42,403 nt of DNA from Chloroflexota bacterium (GCA_016838895.1 JAEKNU010000035.1:1-42403), one strand, 5' to 3'. Shown: positions 8,334 to 16,740, counted from the stretch's first letter. Notes: a model not told the origin generated them from the letters alone. A program made the numbers and translations.

Positions 8334-9164
8334 TTATATAATATCCAGTAATAATTTTTGCCGATTGAAAAAATGAACTGCCATATATAAAAAGACTGCT
8401 GCAAAAATCCAGCAAATGAACCCAACGATAATACCGACCAGCACACTCAAATAGATGAGTCCTGTCATCTGACCAATAAACAGTGCCACAACAATCAACA
8501 CCAGTGAACCACTCATTTGATAGGTACCCATAAAATTCTTGAGCTTGGCAGAGATGAGTACGGTGAACGATACACTCATCAGGGAGATGGCAGGTGATAC
8601 CCAAAAAATCAACGGCCACCATGAATCCAGCGGAAACCAAATTGAATGAAATATCGGGAAAGAAAGCCAATTAAGTATGATGGTATACACCAAAAAACTG
8701 ACCCAGGTGATCAATACGGATGGCAAAAAACCTGCCAGCACTTTCCCGAAAAATAACTCCCAATCACTGGCGGGTGTGTATAAGAGTGCCTCCATTGTTT
8801 TGCGCTCAAACTCTCCAGCAAAGGATTCGGCTGCAATGATGGATGCAAACATCAGCGGTAGAATTAAAAACATGGGCGCCATCATCATCCCCAATACAAG
8901 TACAAGGGCGGATTGTTCCCCGGTCATGCCTGCCAAATTTACCTGAGTTGCTTCCGGGAGATTCGTCAAGAACACCTGAATATCAGGATCAGCGGTCATC
9001 GCTTGAGCTGTCTGCGGAGAGGATTGCATAGCAACGATCATGATGACTGGCATCAGAATCACAAAGATTAGCGGCAGGACAATCATCGGTATAACAGCCG
9101 CTTTATTGCGCAGCACCTCAGTTAAATCCTTACGAGCAATCAATACCATATTTCTCATTTTCAT
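8334..9164 (-). CDS. ABC-2 type transporter permease
   Basis: About 276 residues. An N-terminal helix (MVLIARKDLTEVLRNKAAV) is typical of ABC-2 permeases. It is followed by a membrane helix, a large extracytoplasmic loop, and five more helices. AAESFAGEFERKTMEALLYTP is the classic coupling stretch of this family. The start is the ATG at 9164, which overlaps the stop of the ATPase gene (ATGA) and follows GAGGAGG. Longer in-frame starts would be read inside the ATPase gene and are rejected. It forms an export or drug-response type ABC complex with the ATPase. Confidence 0.88.
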   Translation of the reverse strand: MKMRNMVLIARKDLTEVLRNKAAVIPMIVLPLIFVILMPVIMIVAMQSSPQTAQAMTADPDIQVFLTNLPEATQVNLAGMTGEQSALVLVLGMMMAPMFLILPLMFASIIAAESFAGEFERKTMEALLYTPASDWELFFGKVLAGFLPSVLITWVSFLVYTIILNWLSFPIFHSIWFPLDSWWPLIFWVSPAISLMSVSFTVLISAKLKNFMGTYQMSGSLVLIVVALFIGQMTGLIYLSVLVGIIVGFICWIFAAVFLYMAVHFFNRQKLLLDII

Positions 9165-10102
9165 TTTGCGGCCTCCTCTTGTAGGGATAGATAAACATCT
9201 TCCAATGATTTTTCCAGCGGGATGACAGCTTTCACCAACGCACCAACAGTGGAAAGTTCTGTCAGGATCGCAGGGATAACCGCCTCTTCGAGTACATGTA
9301 CGGTAATACATTGTGCATCCAATTGCTGAACACTTTCAACACCAGGCAGTGCTTGCAGCGACTTAACTGATGCAGATGAGATATCATTGATCATGCGAAT
9401 ATCAACAACAAGCCCCGGCGCAAAGCGCGCTCGTAAATCTTCCAAAGAACCATTTGCCAGGATTTGACCTTTTTTCATAATCAACAAACGATCACAAAGG
9501 GTACTGGCCACTGCCAAATTATGCGTACAAATCAGCATAGAGCGTTGTTCTTTTTGTCGAAACGAACGCATCAAATCAATCACTTTCTTGGCCGCTTCAG
9601 GGTCCAACCCAGATGTAGGTTCATCCAGATAAAGCAATGTAGGTTGATGCAGGAGCACACGCACCAGCGCCAGACGCTGCTTCATACCCTTGCTATATGT
9701 GTCTACACGCTGATCCGCGCGATTTTCAATGTCAAAAAAGCGCAGTAGTTCAGCCCCCTTCTGCCTGATCTGCACATCAGAAAGACCATGCAAACCACCG
9801 AAAAACAGCAAATTCTGCCAAGCCGTCAGGCGTTCATATAACGCAGAAACCTCTGTCAACACCCCGGCCTGCCTGCGTATCTGATGTCCATCGCGCACAG
9901 GATCCAACCCCAACACACTCACATTGCCATCAGCGGCCTGCAACAGTCCATTCAACAAGCGCACCGAAGTCGTTTTACCGGAGCCATTCGGACCTAATAA
10001 ACCAACTACTTCTCCTGACGCAACCTGAAACGAAATGTTATTCAGCGCCAAATTTTTCTGATAAGAAAAAGAAACCGCCTCAACATCAATGATATTTTTC
10101 AT
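9161..10102 (-). CDS. ABC transporter ATP-binding protein (YtrB/CcmA-like)
   Basis: About 313 residues. The ABC domain spans residues 1-210: Walker A GPNGSGKTT, the signature YSKGMKQRLAL, and Walker B LLYLDEPTSGLDPEAA. The C-terminal extension of about 90 residues is the regulatory or dimerising domain seen in ABC-2 exporters. The start is placed at the ATG at 10102 (MKNIIDVEAV) because homology begins there; no strong ribosome site is seen. It is separated from the upstream regulator gene by 195 bases that contain two parS sites. Confidence 0.88.
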   Translation of the reverse strand: MKNIIDVEAVSFSYQKNLALNNISFQVASGEVVGLLGPNGSGKTTSVRLLNGLLQAADGNVSVLGLDPVRDGHQIRRQAGVLTEVSALYERLTAWQNLLFFGGLHGLSDVQIRQKGAELLRFFDIENRADQRVDTYSKGMKQRLALVRVLLHQPTLLYLDEPTSGLDPEAAKKVIDLMRSFRQKEQRSMLICTHNLAVASTLCDRLLIMKKGQILANGSLEDLRARFAPGLVVDIRMINDISSASVKSLQALPGVESVQQLDAQCITVHVLEEAVIPAILTELSTVGALVKAVIPLEKSLEDVYLSLQEEAAK

Positions 10103-10169
10103 CGTTGACCTAACTCCATTTTTTCGCATTCTCGATGTTTCATACTTTACAGTGTTTCTCACTCACCAA

Positions 10170-10185
10170 TGTTTCACGTGAAACA
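10170..10185. promoter_or_regulatory. parS centromere site 1 (ParB binding)
   Basis: The 16-base perfect palindrome TGTTTCACGTGAAACA is the well-known chromosomal ParB target. Partial copies surround it: TGTTTCTC at 10153 and a TTTCACGT half-site at 10188-10195. Confidence 0.9.
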
Positions 10186-10226
10186 ATTTTCACGTACGTT
10201 TTTCATGAATGTTTCACACCCAGCGG

Positions 10227-10242
10227 TGTTTCACGTGAAACA
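10227..10242. promoter_or_regulatory. parS centromere site 2 (ParB binding)
   Basis: A second exact TGTTTCACGTGAAACA, 57 bases from the first, with another half-site (TGTTTCAC) between them at 10210-10217. Clustered parS sites usually lie near the replication origin; no parA or parB gene is in this window. Confidence 0.9.
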
Positions 10243-10297
10243 TTCAGCTATCTTTTTATATCAATCCCTAAATCGGGTTTTTATCTCATAGAGAGTT

Positions 10298-10702
10298 TCA
10301 TTCGTCTGGTAGTAAGCCCTCACGCCAATCATCCAGCATTTGCTTGACCAGCTCCTGCACCCGATCCGGGTCAAAGCCCAGGCGGTCCGCTTCCATCAAG
10401 TAGCGGCGGGTCATGCCTTGTAGCACTTCATTGCGCAAGGACAGTTTATGATCCTGGGATGGAATCTCCATGATGTATGTACCGCGTCCTTGCTGCGTGG
10501 ATATTAATCCACCCTCATCCAGCAGGCGATACGCTCTGGCTACCGTATTGAAATTTACATTTAATTGTTGTGCCATCTGGCGCACGGTTGGTAGTTGATC
10601 TCCTGCCTTTATTTCACCGGCCAGTAATTTTTCCTGAATTTGCTCTACAATTTGTACGTATATTGGTACACCGGAGCGAAAATTTATTTGTAGTTTTTCC
10701 AT
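10298..10702 (-). CDS. GntR-family transcriptional regulator, YtrA subfamily
   Basis: 134 residues, the short length of YtrA-type regulators. The winged-helix domain covers about residues 10-78: GVPIYVQIVEQIQEKLLAGE, LPTVRQMAQQLNVNFNTVARAY (recognition helix) and GLISTQQGRGTYI (wing). The remaining 55 residues are a small dimerisation tail. Such regulators repress their own ABC-transporter operon. It heads the operon regulator-ATPase-permease-protease. A near-consensus promoter and four phased repeats lie just upstream. Confidence 0.92.
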   Translation of the reverse strand: MEKLQINFRSGVPIYVQIVEQIQEKLLAGEIKAGDQLPTVRQMAQQLNVNFNTVARAYRLLDEGGLISTQQGRGTYIMEIPSQDHKLSLRNEVLQGMTRRYLMEADRLGFDPDRVQELVKQMLDDWREGLLPDE

Positions 10703-10714
10703 GTTATTTCACTT

Positions 10715-10775
10715 TGTATCTTTGTATCATTGTATCAATGTATCATATATTAATCAGATTTATTTTTCCTGTCAA
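10715..10775 (-). promoter_or_regulatory. Promoter and tandem-repeat operator of the GntR-ABC operon
   Basis: On the minus strand, TTGACA (10770-10775), a 17-base spacer and TAATAT (10747-10752) form a near-perfect sigma-70 promoter. Immediately downstream, covering the expected start site, GATACA occurs four times at an exact 8-base period (10715-10744; TGTATC on the plus strand). This placement suits repression by the GntR protein encoded by the first gene. Confidence 0.8.
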
Positions 10776-10779
10776 GATA

Positions 10780-10808
10780 AAAGCCATTCCCACTTCGGGA
10801 ATGGCTTT
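10780..10808 (-). terminator. Terminator of the molybdopterin oxidoreductase gene
   Basis: A 12-bp perfect stem (AAAGCCATTCCC and its complement) with a 5-base loop. It lies 20 bases past the stop codon and gives a TTTTATCTT tail on the minus strand. Confidence 0.85.
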
Positions 10809-10828
10809 CAGGTTTACCATGTTGTATT

Positions 10829-11458
10829 TTAAGCAGCACGTTGTTCCAGCCAGACTTCACCTTCATTGTGATACCCAGCTTGTTCCCAAAACCCGGGCTG
10901 ATCCTGAGTGCTGAACTCCAGCCCATTTAACCATTTGGCACCTTTCCAAAGATAAATATCTTTCAGGTCTTTTCTGCCAGGGATCGCCCCTAATACACCA
11001 CGTAAAGGATAGCCATGTTCAGGACTTAAGGGCTGTCCCTCAAATCCGGTTGCCAGCAGGAAATTTTCCGCCAGGGCAATACGCACTGGCAGGTTGGTTG
11101 TGTACCCTTCCGGGGCATGTTGAATCACATAGTTTGCCTGTGGCAAAACTGTCATCCCAATTTCCTGTAATAAGGTTGCTAGATAAACACCTTCCCAGGT
11201 GGTGTCAAATTTGCTCCACTTCGTCACACAATGCAAATCCATTGTTAACCGTACTTTTGGTAATGCATTAAATGCTTGCCAGGTTAATTGAACTTCATGG
11301 TCAACTGCACCCCATATGCGTAAGCGCCAGGTGCTTTCATCAAAAGCGGGGACAGCACCATAATGCAATACCGGAAATTTAACGGTCAAGGCTTGTCCGG
11401 GGGGCAAGCGTCCCGCTTGCTGCATTTCTTTTTCCATAGCTCTACGATCAAGATTCAT
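10829..11458 (-). CDS. Molybdopterin-dependent oxidoreductase, sulfite-oxidase fold
   Basis: 209 residues, equal to the bare sulfite-oxidase/YedY molybdopterin domain. Cys77 in MDLHCVTKWSKFD is the expected molybdenum ligand, and the surrounding residues (LHCVT.WS, TWEGVYL, GYTTNLP, HGYPLRGVLG, GRKDLKDIYLW) follow the family closely. There is no signal peptide, Tat motif or heme domain, so it appears to be a cytoplasmic single-domain enzyme. Its substrate and electron partner are not shown by the context. It is a single-gene unit with its own terminator. Confidence 0.88.
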   Translation of the reverse strand: MNLDRRAMEKEMQQAGRLPPGQALTVKFPVLHYGAVPAFDESTWRLRIWGAVDHEVQLTWQAFNALPKVRLTMDLHCVTKWSKFDTTWEGVYLATLLQEIGMTVLPQANYVIQHAPEGYTTNLPVRIALAENFLLATGFEGQPLSPEHGYPLRGVLGAIPGRKDLKDIYLWKGAKWLNGLEFSTQDQPGFWEQAGYHNEGEVWLEQRAA

Positions 11459-11584
11459 TAATACAGTTCTCCTTTCTGTATTTCAATTATAGTAAACTTC
11501 TGCAATTCCTGTAAAACACCTGATATCGGGGGTTTTCATTTGTCATATGAATGAAAAATATTTGTCATGCCCCATACAGGATGT

Positions 11585-11613
11585 TTGACATATAACCCGC
11601 TTACGATTAGAAT
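11585..11613 (+). promoter_or_regulatory. Promoter of the GAF histidine kinase gene
   Basis: TTGACA (11585-11590), a 17-base spacer and TAGAAT (11608-11613). The ATG is 12 bases after the -10 box, so the 5' leader is only about 5 bases long and has no ribosome binding site. Confidence 0.8.
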
Positions 11614-11625
11614 ATCCATACAATC

Positions 11626-13308
11626 ATGAGTCTTCTTACACGCGAACAATTGGAAAAACGTCTGGCGGCATTACATAGTGTCAGCCTGGAGCTGATTCAG
11701 GAAATATCTCTTGAATCCGTATTGCGGCGTATCGCAGAATTAGCCAAAGAGCAGGTCAATGCACGCTATGCGGCTGTGGGGGTTTTAGGCGAAGACGGTG
11801 CTTTGGAGCAATTTATTCCTATTGGCATTCCGCAGGAACAGGCCAGCAAAATGAGCCATCCGCCATTAGGTTTAGGCTTGATCGGTGCCACAATGCAAAG
11901 CACAAAACCGATTCGTTTGCCTGATATTGCACTTGATCCTCGCAGCGCAGGTTTCCCTGAACACCACCCTGGCATGACCACTTTTTTGGGTGTATCTATT
12001 TACAGCGGTGATGAACGCTACGGCCAGATTTATCTGACCGACAAAGAAGGCGGCGTTGAGTTCAGTGAAGATGATGAACAAATTATTGAAACTCTGGCAG
12101 CTTATGCCTCAGTGGCAATCGCCAATGCTCGCTTATACAAAAAGCTGATTCGTCGTGAACAAAGCCTGACTCGTCGCAATGAGAATCTGGCTCGCCTGAA
12201 CGATCTGGCATCGACACTGGCATCTTCCCCCAGTATTAACCAAATTTTGGAAAAAACGCTCTCCCAGGTGATGGATTATTTCTCGCTGGATGTGGGCGAG
12301 ATATACGTGATGCAGGAAGGCAATCAGAAATTAGCCCGCGCGCTGCATCAGGGAACCCTGGCTTCAAGCATCTGGAAAAACGATTTGTACTGGCTGGATG
12401 AGTGCATTTTAGGTAAAGTTGCCACGACTGAAGAAGTAAAAATTATCAATCTGCCGGATGAAGATCAGGATGAATTATCCGACGAAATGCTCGAGACCAA
12501 TATTCATCAGATTGGTATTTTTCCGCTGGTCGGTCGGCAGGGTGTTTTAGGGGTGATGAGCATCGCCTCCAGGCATGTTTACCCGTTGAATGAATCAGAA
12601 ATTCAATTCCTCTCGGCTATCAGCTTCTGGGCAGGTACTGCCATTGAAAATGTGCGCCTGAGCGTGCAGCAACGCCGGATTGCCATTCTCGAAGAACGTG
12701 AGCGCATCGGGATGGATTTGCATGATGGTGTCATTCAATCCATTTATGCCGTTGGGCTGGTATTAGAACATGCCCGCCTGTTAATGTCTGATGACAAGGA
12801 TCAGGCTACAGATCGTATTGGTCAGGCGATTGACCAGTTGAATACGACCATCCGCGACATCCGTGCATATATTCTGGATTTACGTCCACGCAAATTTAAC
12901 GATGAAAACCTGCTGCAAGGTATTCATCGCCTGGTAAATGAGTTCCGCGCTAACACACTGGTGGATGTGCATTTGAATGGTCCTGATGATGGACTTGTAC
13001 AACTATCACCGGTACTGGCAGGCGCCTTGTTTCATATCTGCCAGGAGGCGCTGGCAAATGTAGCTAAACACGCCCAGGCTAGAAATGTATCGGTAACGAT
13101 TTGGGCAGAACCAGGGCAGGCTTTACTGGAAGTAAAAGACGATGGGAAAGGCTTTGACCCTGTAAAGGTACAGCAATCCATCGGACACGGCTTATCAAAT
13201 ATGTTGACCCGCGTACAAAATGTTGGTGGGGGCTTGATGATTGAATCCCTGCCGGATGGCGAAAACACCATCGTACGCGCCTGGGTACCCTATAAACTCA
13301 CCCGCTAG
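11626..13308 (+). CDS. GAF-domain sensor histidine kinase, NarX/DegS (HisKA_3) type
   Basis: 560 residues without membrane segments, so a cytoplasmic sensor. Two GAF domains occupy about residues 18-165 and 190-340. The HisKA_3 dimerisation helix carries the phosphorylatable His366 in ERERIGMDLHDGVIQSI. The ATPase domain shows the N box in HICQEALANVAKHA and G boxes in KDDGKGFD (about 503-510) and GHGLSNML. Kinases of this type usually pair with NarL/LuxR response regulators, but none is adjacent, so it is an orphan here. The GAF ligand is unknown; no heme-ligand or cysteine cluster stands out. Its mRNA appears nearly leaderless. Confidence 0.93.
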   Translation: MSLLTREQLEKRLAALHSVSLELIQEISLESVLRRIAELAKEQVNARYAAVGVLGEDGALEQFIPIGIPQEQASKMSHPPLGLGLIGATMQSTKPIRLPDIALDPRSAGFPEHHPGMTTFLGVSIYSGDERYGQIYLTDKEGGVEFSEDDEQIIETLAAYASVAIANARLYKKLIRREQSLTRRNENLARLNDLASTLASSPSINQILEKTLSQVMDYFSLDVGEIYVMQEGNQKLARALHQGTLASSIWKNDLYWLDECILGKVATTEEVKIINLPDEDQDELSDEMLETNIHQIGIFPLVGRQGVLGVMSIASRHVYPLNESEIQFLSAISFWAGTAIENVRLSVQQRRIAILEERERIGMDLHDGVIQSIYAVGLVLEHARLLMSDDKDQATDRIGQAIDQLNTTIRDIRAYILDLRPRKFNDENLLQGIHRLVNEFRANTLVDVHLNGPDDGLVQLSPVLAGALFHICQEALANVAKHAQARNVSVTIWAEPGQALLEVKDDGKGFDPVKVQQSIGHGLSNMLTRVQNVGGGLMIESLPDGENTIVRAWVPYKLTR

Positions 13309-13399
13309 ACCGCATGCAGCAAATAAATAAAACTACCCTTGAATCCCGGATTATGGTAGCATTGGGGAATCAATTTTGTTGTGGAGTAAATTTCCTGAA

Positions 13400-14134
13400 A
13401 TGAGCGAAAACGAATACAGTAAAGCAGCCGTACGCGGTGAACCATCATACATCTGGCGGGCTGGACAAATCCGGCGCCTGGAGATGATTAAATCTATCCT
13501 TCCACAAGACAGGAAAGCGGCTTTACTGGTGAATGGCTGTGGGGTTGGCACTTATTTGCAACGCCTGGGAGAATTTTCTGATCCGGCAGTAGGCTTGGAT
13601 ATTGATTTTGAACGCACCGTTGATTCACGTAAAAAATCGGAATATATTGTGAATGCTGCAGGGGAAACCCTGCCATTTGCTGATGAGCAATACGATATTG
13701 TAATCACCAATGAAGTCATTGAACATGTAGTGGATGATCGTCTGGCGATTCAAGAAATGGTACGCTGTCTGAAACCAGGCGGGCGCATCGTGCTCTTTTG
13801 CCCCAATCGCGGATATCCATTTGAAACGCATGGTTTGTACTGGAAAGGCAAATACCACTTTGGGAACAAATTGTTCGTAAATTATTTACCCAATAGCTGG
13901 CGCAACAAACTGGCGCCGCATGTACGCGTGTATACCCGCCGTGACCTGGAAAAATTGTTTGTTGGCCTGCCAGTAAAATATGTGACACGTACCGTCATCT
14001 TTGGGGGATACGACAATATCATTGCCCGTTATCCTGCACTCGGAAAAGCACTACGAGGATTTCTGTATACGATAGAAAAGACCTTTTTGCGGGTATTTGG
14101 ATTGTCCCATTTTTGGATCGTTGAAAAGTTATAA
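13400..14134 (+). CDS. Class I SAM-dependent methyltransferase
   Basis: About 244 residues. The Rossmann core shows motif I as LLVNGCGVGTYLQRL, with motif II acid in VGLDIDFE, then YDIVITNEVIEHVVDD and RCLKPGGRIVLFCPN. This is the Methyltransf_11/UbiE-like pattern, here with Asn-Gly-Cys in place of the usual D-x-G-x-G start. The C-terminal part (GKYHFGNKLFVNYLPN, HVRVYTRRDLEKL) resembles methyltransferases acting near lipids or glycans. An in-frame TTG at 13376 is possible, but the ATG at 13400 begins the conserved part. Confidence 0.82.
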   Translation: MSENEYSKAAVRGEPSYIWRAGQIRRLEMIKSILPQDRKAALLVNGCGVGTYLQRLGEFSDPAVGLDIDFERTVDSRKKSEYIVNAAGETLPFADEQYDIVITNEVIEHVVDDRLAIQEMVRCLKPGGRIVLFCPNRGYPFETHGLYWKGKYHFGNKLFVNYLPNSWRNKLAPHVRVYTRRDLEKLFVGLPVKYVTRTVIFGGYDNIIARYPALGKALRGFLYTIEKTFLRVFGLSHFWIVEKL

Positions 14135-14263
14135 ATCCTGTTTCAGTTTTGAAAATCACCTTAATATCATCCTTCCAAACAAACACATATTTTCCATTCA
14201 TACGGCATAATTATTGCTGTTGATATGCTTTAGTACTTATTCCATGATCCAAAAGGAAAACAA

Positions 14264-14581
14264 ATGAATAATATTCTTATTGCGCTAGGTATCGGAATCA
14301 TTGCAGGTATCATTGATGTTGTGCCCATGATTATTCAGAAGCTGGACAAATTCGCATGTATCTCAGCTTTTGTCCATTGGCTCGTTCTCGGATTGATTAT
14401 TCCTTTTGTTCACTGGAATATGCAGCCCTGGCTGAAAGGACTCATTATCGCGGAGTTGTCTGCCATTCCGATTATGATCATGGTTTATCCGCAAGATAAA
14501 AAATCGATCCTTCCAATGGCGATATTCTCGGCAGTATTAGGTATTGGCGTTGCCCTTGCTGGGGCTAAATTTATTGGATAG
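14264..14581 (+). CDS. Small four-helix membrane protein, unknown function
   Basis: 105 residues, almost entirely hydrophobic. There are four helices, with Gly-rich first and last helices (GIGIIAGIID and AVLGIGVALAGAKF) and a central FVHWLVLGLIIPFVHW. An AAAAGGAA ribosome site lies 5 bases before the ATG. No family function was recognised. It stands alone between a methyltransferase and an intergenic region. Confidence 0.7.
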   Translation: MNNILIALGIGIIAGIIDVVPMIIQKLDKFACISAFVHWLVLGLIIPFVHWNMQPWLKGLIIAELSAIPIMIMVYPQDKKSILPMAIFSAVLGIGVALAGAKFIG

Positions 14582-14934
14582 ACAGCAAAATTGCATTTCG
14601 GATAACTTCATAGTCATGTTGATATGATGCAATAAGAATTGAATTAATGCATGGGCAAATTGAACCGCCAAATGTATGTATGGCCGGTATTGCTGCGCAA
14701 AGCCTTGTTCACCTTTTTGCTAATAAGGGACATGAAAGCAGCCATGTTCGCCTGGGGTTCGAATGTCAATTATCGCAATGTAGGAAAAAGCGTGACCTGG
14801 TAAGCCTATCCTTGATCTGATATTACCTAACGATCTCACCTGTTTTTTATAGAGGAGTGTCTAAGTTCACCTCGATTTCACTCGGTGACCTTATCCTCCC
14901 TTTTATTTTTTCCATTTTCTGACATAATAGAAAT
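14582..14934. other. Intergenic region with no supported gene
   Basis: Two overlapping short frames (about 50-57 codons) begin near 14643-14647 but lack a ribosome site and any recognisable similarity, so no gene is called. The region holds the second copy of the short palindromic repeat (14865-14890). It ends in a -10-like CATAAT (14923-14928) just before the next ATG. Confidence 0.5.
14865..14890. repeat. Short palindromic repeat, copy 2
   Basis: A 26-base element matching 2630-2655 at 23 of 26 positions. Arms are TTCACC/GGTGACC type; the centre TCGATTTCACTC is identical to copy 1, and one arm pair has changed from T-A to C-G, preserving the stem. Confidence 0.6.
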
Positions 14935-15876
14935 ATGAAACAGGGAGATAAAAGTGCTTTTACAAAAATACTGGCTGTCATCGGTACAGTATTAATCTGG
15001 CTGCCCATTCTGATTCCCATATTTTTTAATGGGCTGTTCATCTTTTCAGAGGGGCAATTTCTTTTTGACTATCTCATGCCAGTTGAATTATTCGCCTTTG
15101 CACTGGTTGGAGCTGGTTTTCTGATCTGGGCAGCCATTCGTGCGAAATCAAAACAATCGATTATCGGCTGGGGACTGGGTATCGCTACGGCCACAGTAAT
15201 CTGTGCGCAAGGGCTGGCAGTGCTCAGCGGGTTGGCCTCCGGAAGAACAGCCGCCACAGGGTTGTGGATTTTGATTGTTCTGATCTTTCTGGTGATCTAT
15301 ATTCTGGCCTTGATCCTCAGTGGTCTGGGCGGCATTCTCCTGCTACGTGATCTTTTCCAGCCTGAATCTACAGATGATCAAAACATTCAAGAGAATGACC
15401 CGATGGATCTAGATCAATTAAAGCAAACCCTCAAAAAATTAGACTCGCGTTGTTCTTCCAGCCCCCTGGAGATTTTTTCACCACGCACCGAAGACATGCA
15501 GACCTTTCAAGATATCTGTAATTGTTATATCGCTGGGGATCAGCGACTGCGCCAACAAATACAAAATGTACTGCATAAAAAGGATGGCGTGCAGAACTGC
15601 CTGGTGGGCTATGCCTATCAATGCGCCCAAAACCTGATGGACAGCAAAGAGGATATATGGCTGAGCAGGGGCGTAGCCGCCGTCGAAATGGCCAAACAAA
15701 GCATGGACAATCGTGATCTGCTGTTGGTGCTGGCTGAGTTGTATGTTGTGGCTGAAGAATGTAATCTGGACCCCAACCCGGTATTCACTGATATCGCCGG
15801 TCAAGAAGATTTCAGTTCCTTTGCCTTGGTTAAGTCACGCCGCTCGGGCACGCACGTGGTGACGAAGCGGAAGTAG
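14935..15876 (+). CDS. Membrane-anchored protein with a soluble C-terminal domain, unknown function
   Basis: 313 residues. The first 140 contain four membrane helices. From about residue 145 the chain is soluble: an acidic linker (STDDQNIQENDPMD), a short coiled region (LDQLKQTLKKLDSR), and a helical domain with several Cys residues and repeats of the DLLLVLAELYVVAEE type, suggesting TPR-like helices. No family was recognised. There is no ribosome site. A CATAAT box ends 6 bases before the ATG, so the message may be leaderless. Confidence 0.7.
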   Translation: MKQGDKSAFTKILAVIGTVLIWLPILIPIFFNGLFIFSEGQFLFDYLMPVELFAFALVGAGFLIWAAIRAKSKQSIIGWGLGIATATVICAQGLAVLSGLASGRTAATGLWILIVLIFLVIYILALILSGLGGILLLRDLFQPESTDDQNIQENDPMDLDQLKQTLKKLDSRCSSSPLEIFSPRTEDMQTFQDICNCYIAGDQRLRQQIQNVLHKKDGVQNCLVGYAYQCAQNLMDSKEDIWLSRGVAAVEMAKQSMDNRDLLLVLAELYVVAEECNLDPNPVFTDIAGQEDFSSFALVKSRRSGTHVVTKRK

Positions 15877-15960
15877 GCTAATTTAGCCAACCGACAGGTT
15901 GATAATCCCCATCAAGATAAAATATATTGCCTATAGAAATCACAAGTTCAAAGTACAAGC

Positions 15961-15989
15961 TTGAATTAGCATGTTATCCGTGCTATCAT
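15961..15989 (+). promoter_or_regulatory. higBA promoter and candidate operator
   Basis: TTGAAT (15961-15966), a 17-base spacer and TATCAT (15984-15989). The ATG is at the predicted start site (15996). The direct repeat CATGTTA occurs at 15970 and 15987, one helical-turn-and-a-half apart, and is a candidate HigA operator. Confidence 0.65.
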
Positions 15990-15995
15990 GTTAGT

Positions 15996-16289
15996 ATGAT
16001 AATACGCTTCAAGAGAAAAGGATCCGAAGATATTTTCAATGGTCTTAACACAAAAGAGGCCAGATCTTCATTACCTTCCTCTCTTTGGCATATTGCATTC
16101 AGAAAACTTGATTTACTGGACTCTGTCACTGAAATATCAGAATTAAGGATTCCACCAGGAAATCGTTTAGAAGCTTTATCAGGCAATCGTTCTGGGCAAT
16201 ATAGTATTCGAATAAACCAACAATACCGGATCTGTTTTTTATGGACAGATGATGGCCCAGATCAAGTTGAGATTATTGACTATCACTAA
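15996..16289 (+). CDS. higB: HigB/RelE-type toxin
   Basis: 97 residues, typical of the HigB (plasmid maintenance killer) family of ribosome-dependent mRNA endonucleases. Key stretches are LWHIAFRKLDLLDSVT, LRIPPGNRLEALSGNRSGQYSIRINQQYRICFLW and a C-terminal VEIIDYH, which hold the basic and aromatic residues of the active face. The start is the ATG at 15996 (MIIRFKRKG); a longer frame from 15927 would be read from inside the promoter. The antitoxin gene follows 22 bases later, the toxin-first order usual for higBA. Confidence 0.9.
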   Translation: MIIRFKRKGSEDIFNGLNTKEARSSLPSSLWHIAFRKLDLLDSVTEISELRIPPGNRLEALSGNRSGQYSIRINQQYRICFLWTDDGPDQVEIIDYH

Positions 16290-16311
16290 TGGTAGATATT
16301 TGGAGGTAAAT

Positions 16312-16623
16312 ATGATTAGAGTCCCTACAGACCGCACCCCAACGCATCCGGGCGAAATGCTTCTGGAAGAATTTCTGAAACCAATGGGCATAACCCAACG
16401 GGAACTGGCAAACGCCATTCATGTGCCTTATCAGCGCATCAATGAAATTATCAATGGCCGCCGTGGGGTTTCCCCAAGTACTGCTTTACGCCTGGCAAAA
16501 GCCCTTGGTATGTCGGCTGATTTCTGGATTAATCTGCAATTACGCTGGGATATGTATTTTGCCAAACTAAATGAAGTAAATGTTTTAGAGACTATTGAAC
16601 CAATCGCAACCATTCCTTCATAA
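16312..16623 (+). CDS. higA: HigA antitoxin, XRE-family DNA-binding protein
   Basis: 103 residues. The start MIRVPTDRTPTHPGEMLLEEFL is typical of HigA, followed by the helix-turn-helix ITQRELANAIHVPYQRINEI and the conserved NGRRGVSPSTALRLAKALGMSADFWINLQ. TGGAGG lies 5 bases before the ATG at 16312. It should neutralise HigB and repress the shared promoter. Confidence 0.93.
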   Translation: MIRVPTDRTPTHPGEMLLEEFLKPMGITQRELANAIHVPYQRINEIINGRRGVSPSTALRLAKALGMSADFWINLQLRWDMYFAKLNEVNVLETIEPIATIPS

Positions 16624-16740
16624 AACCATATAACCTGACATTTAATCCATTAGCATTATTGTTCCAATCATTGGAATGATGTTCAGAATCAGGTATGATT
16701 GGGGGAAACGATTATTCATCTCAAAGTTAGCAGGTACGAC

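Noticed and set aside
9165..9311. Upstream extension of the ABC-2 permease frame.
   Set aside because: It lies inside the ATPase gene, and the ATGA overlap with GAGGAGG gives a clear start at 9164.
14750..14765. GGGGTTCGAAT resembling a tRNA T-arm.
   Set aside because: No acceptor, D-arm or anticodon stems could be found around it.
14643..14820. Two overlapping short frames of about 50-57 codons.
   Set aside because: No ribosome site, no recognisable similarity, and both overlap each other in different frames; treated as intergenic.
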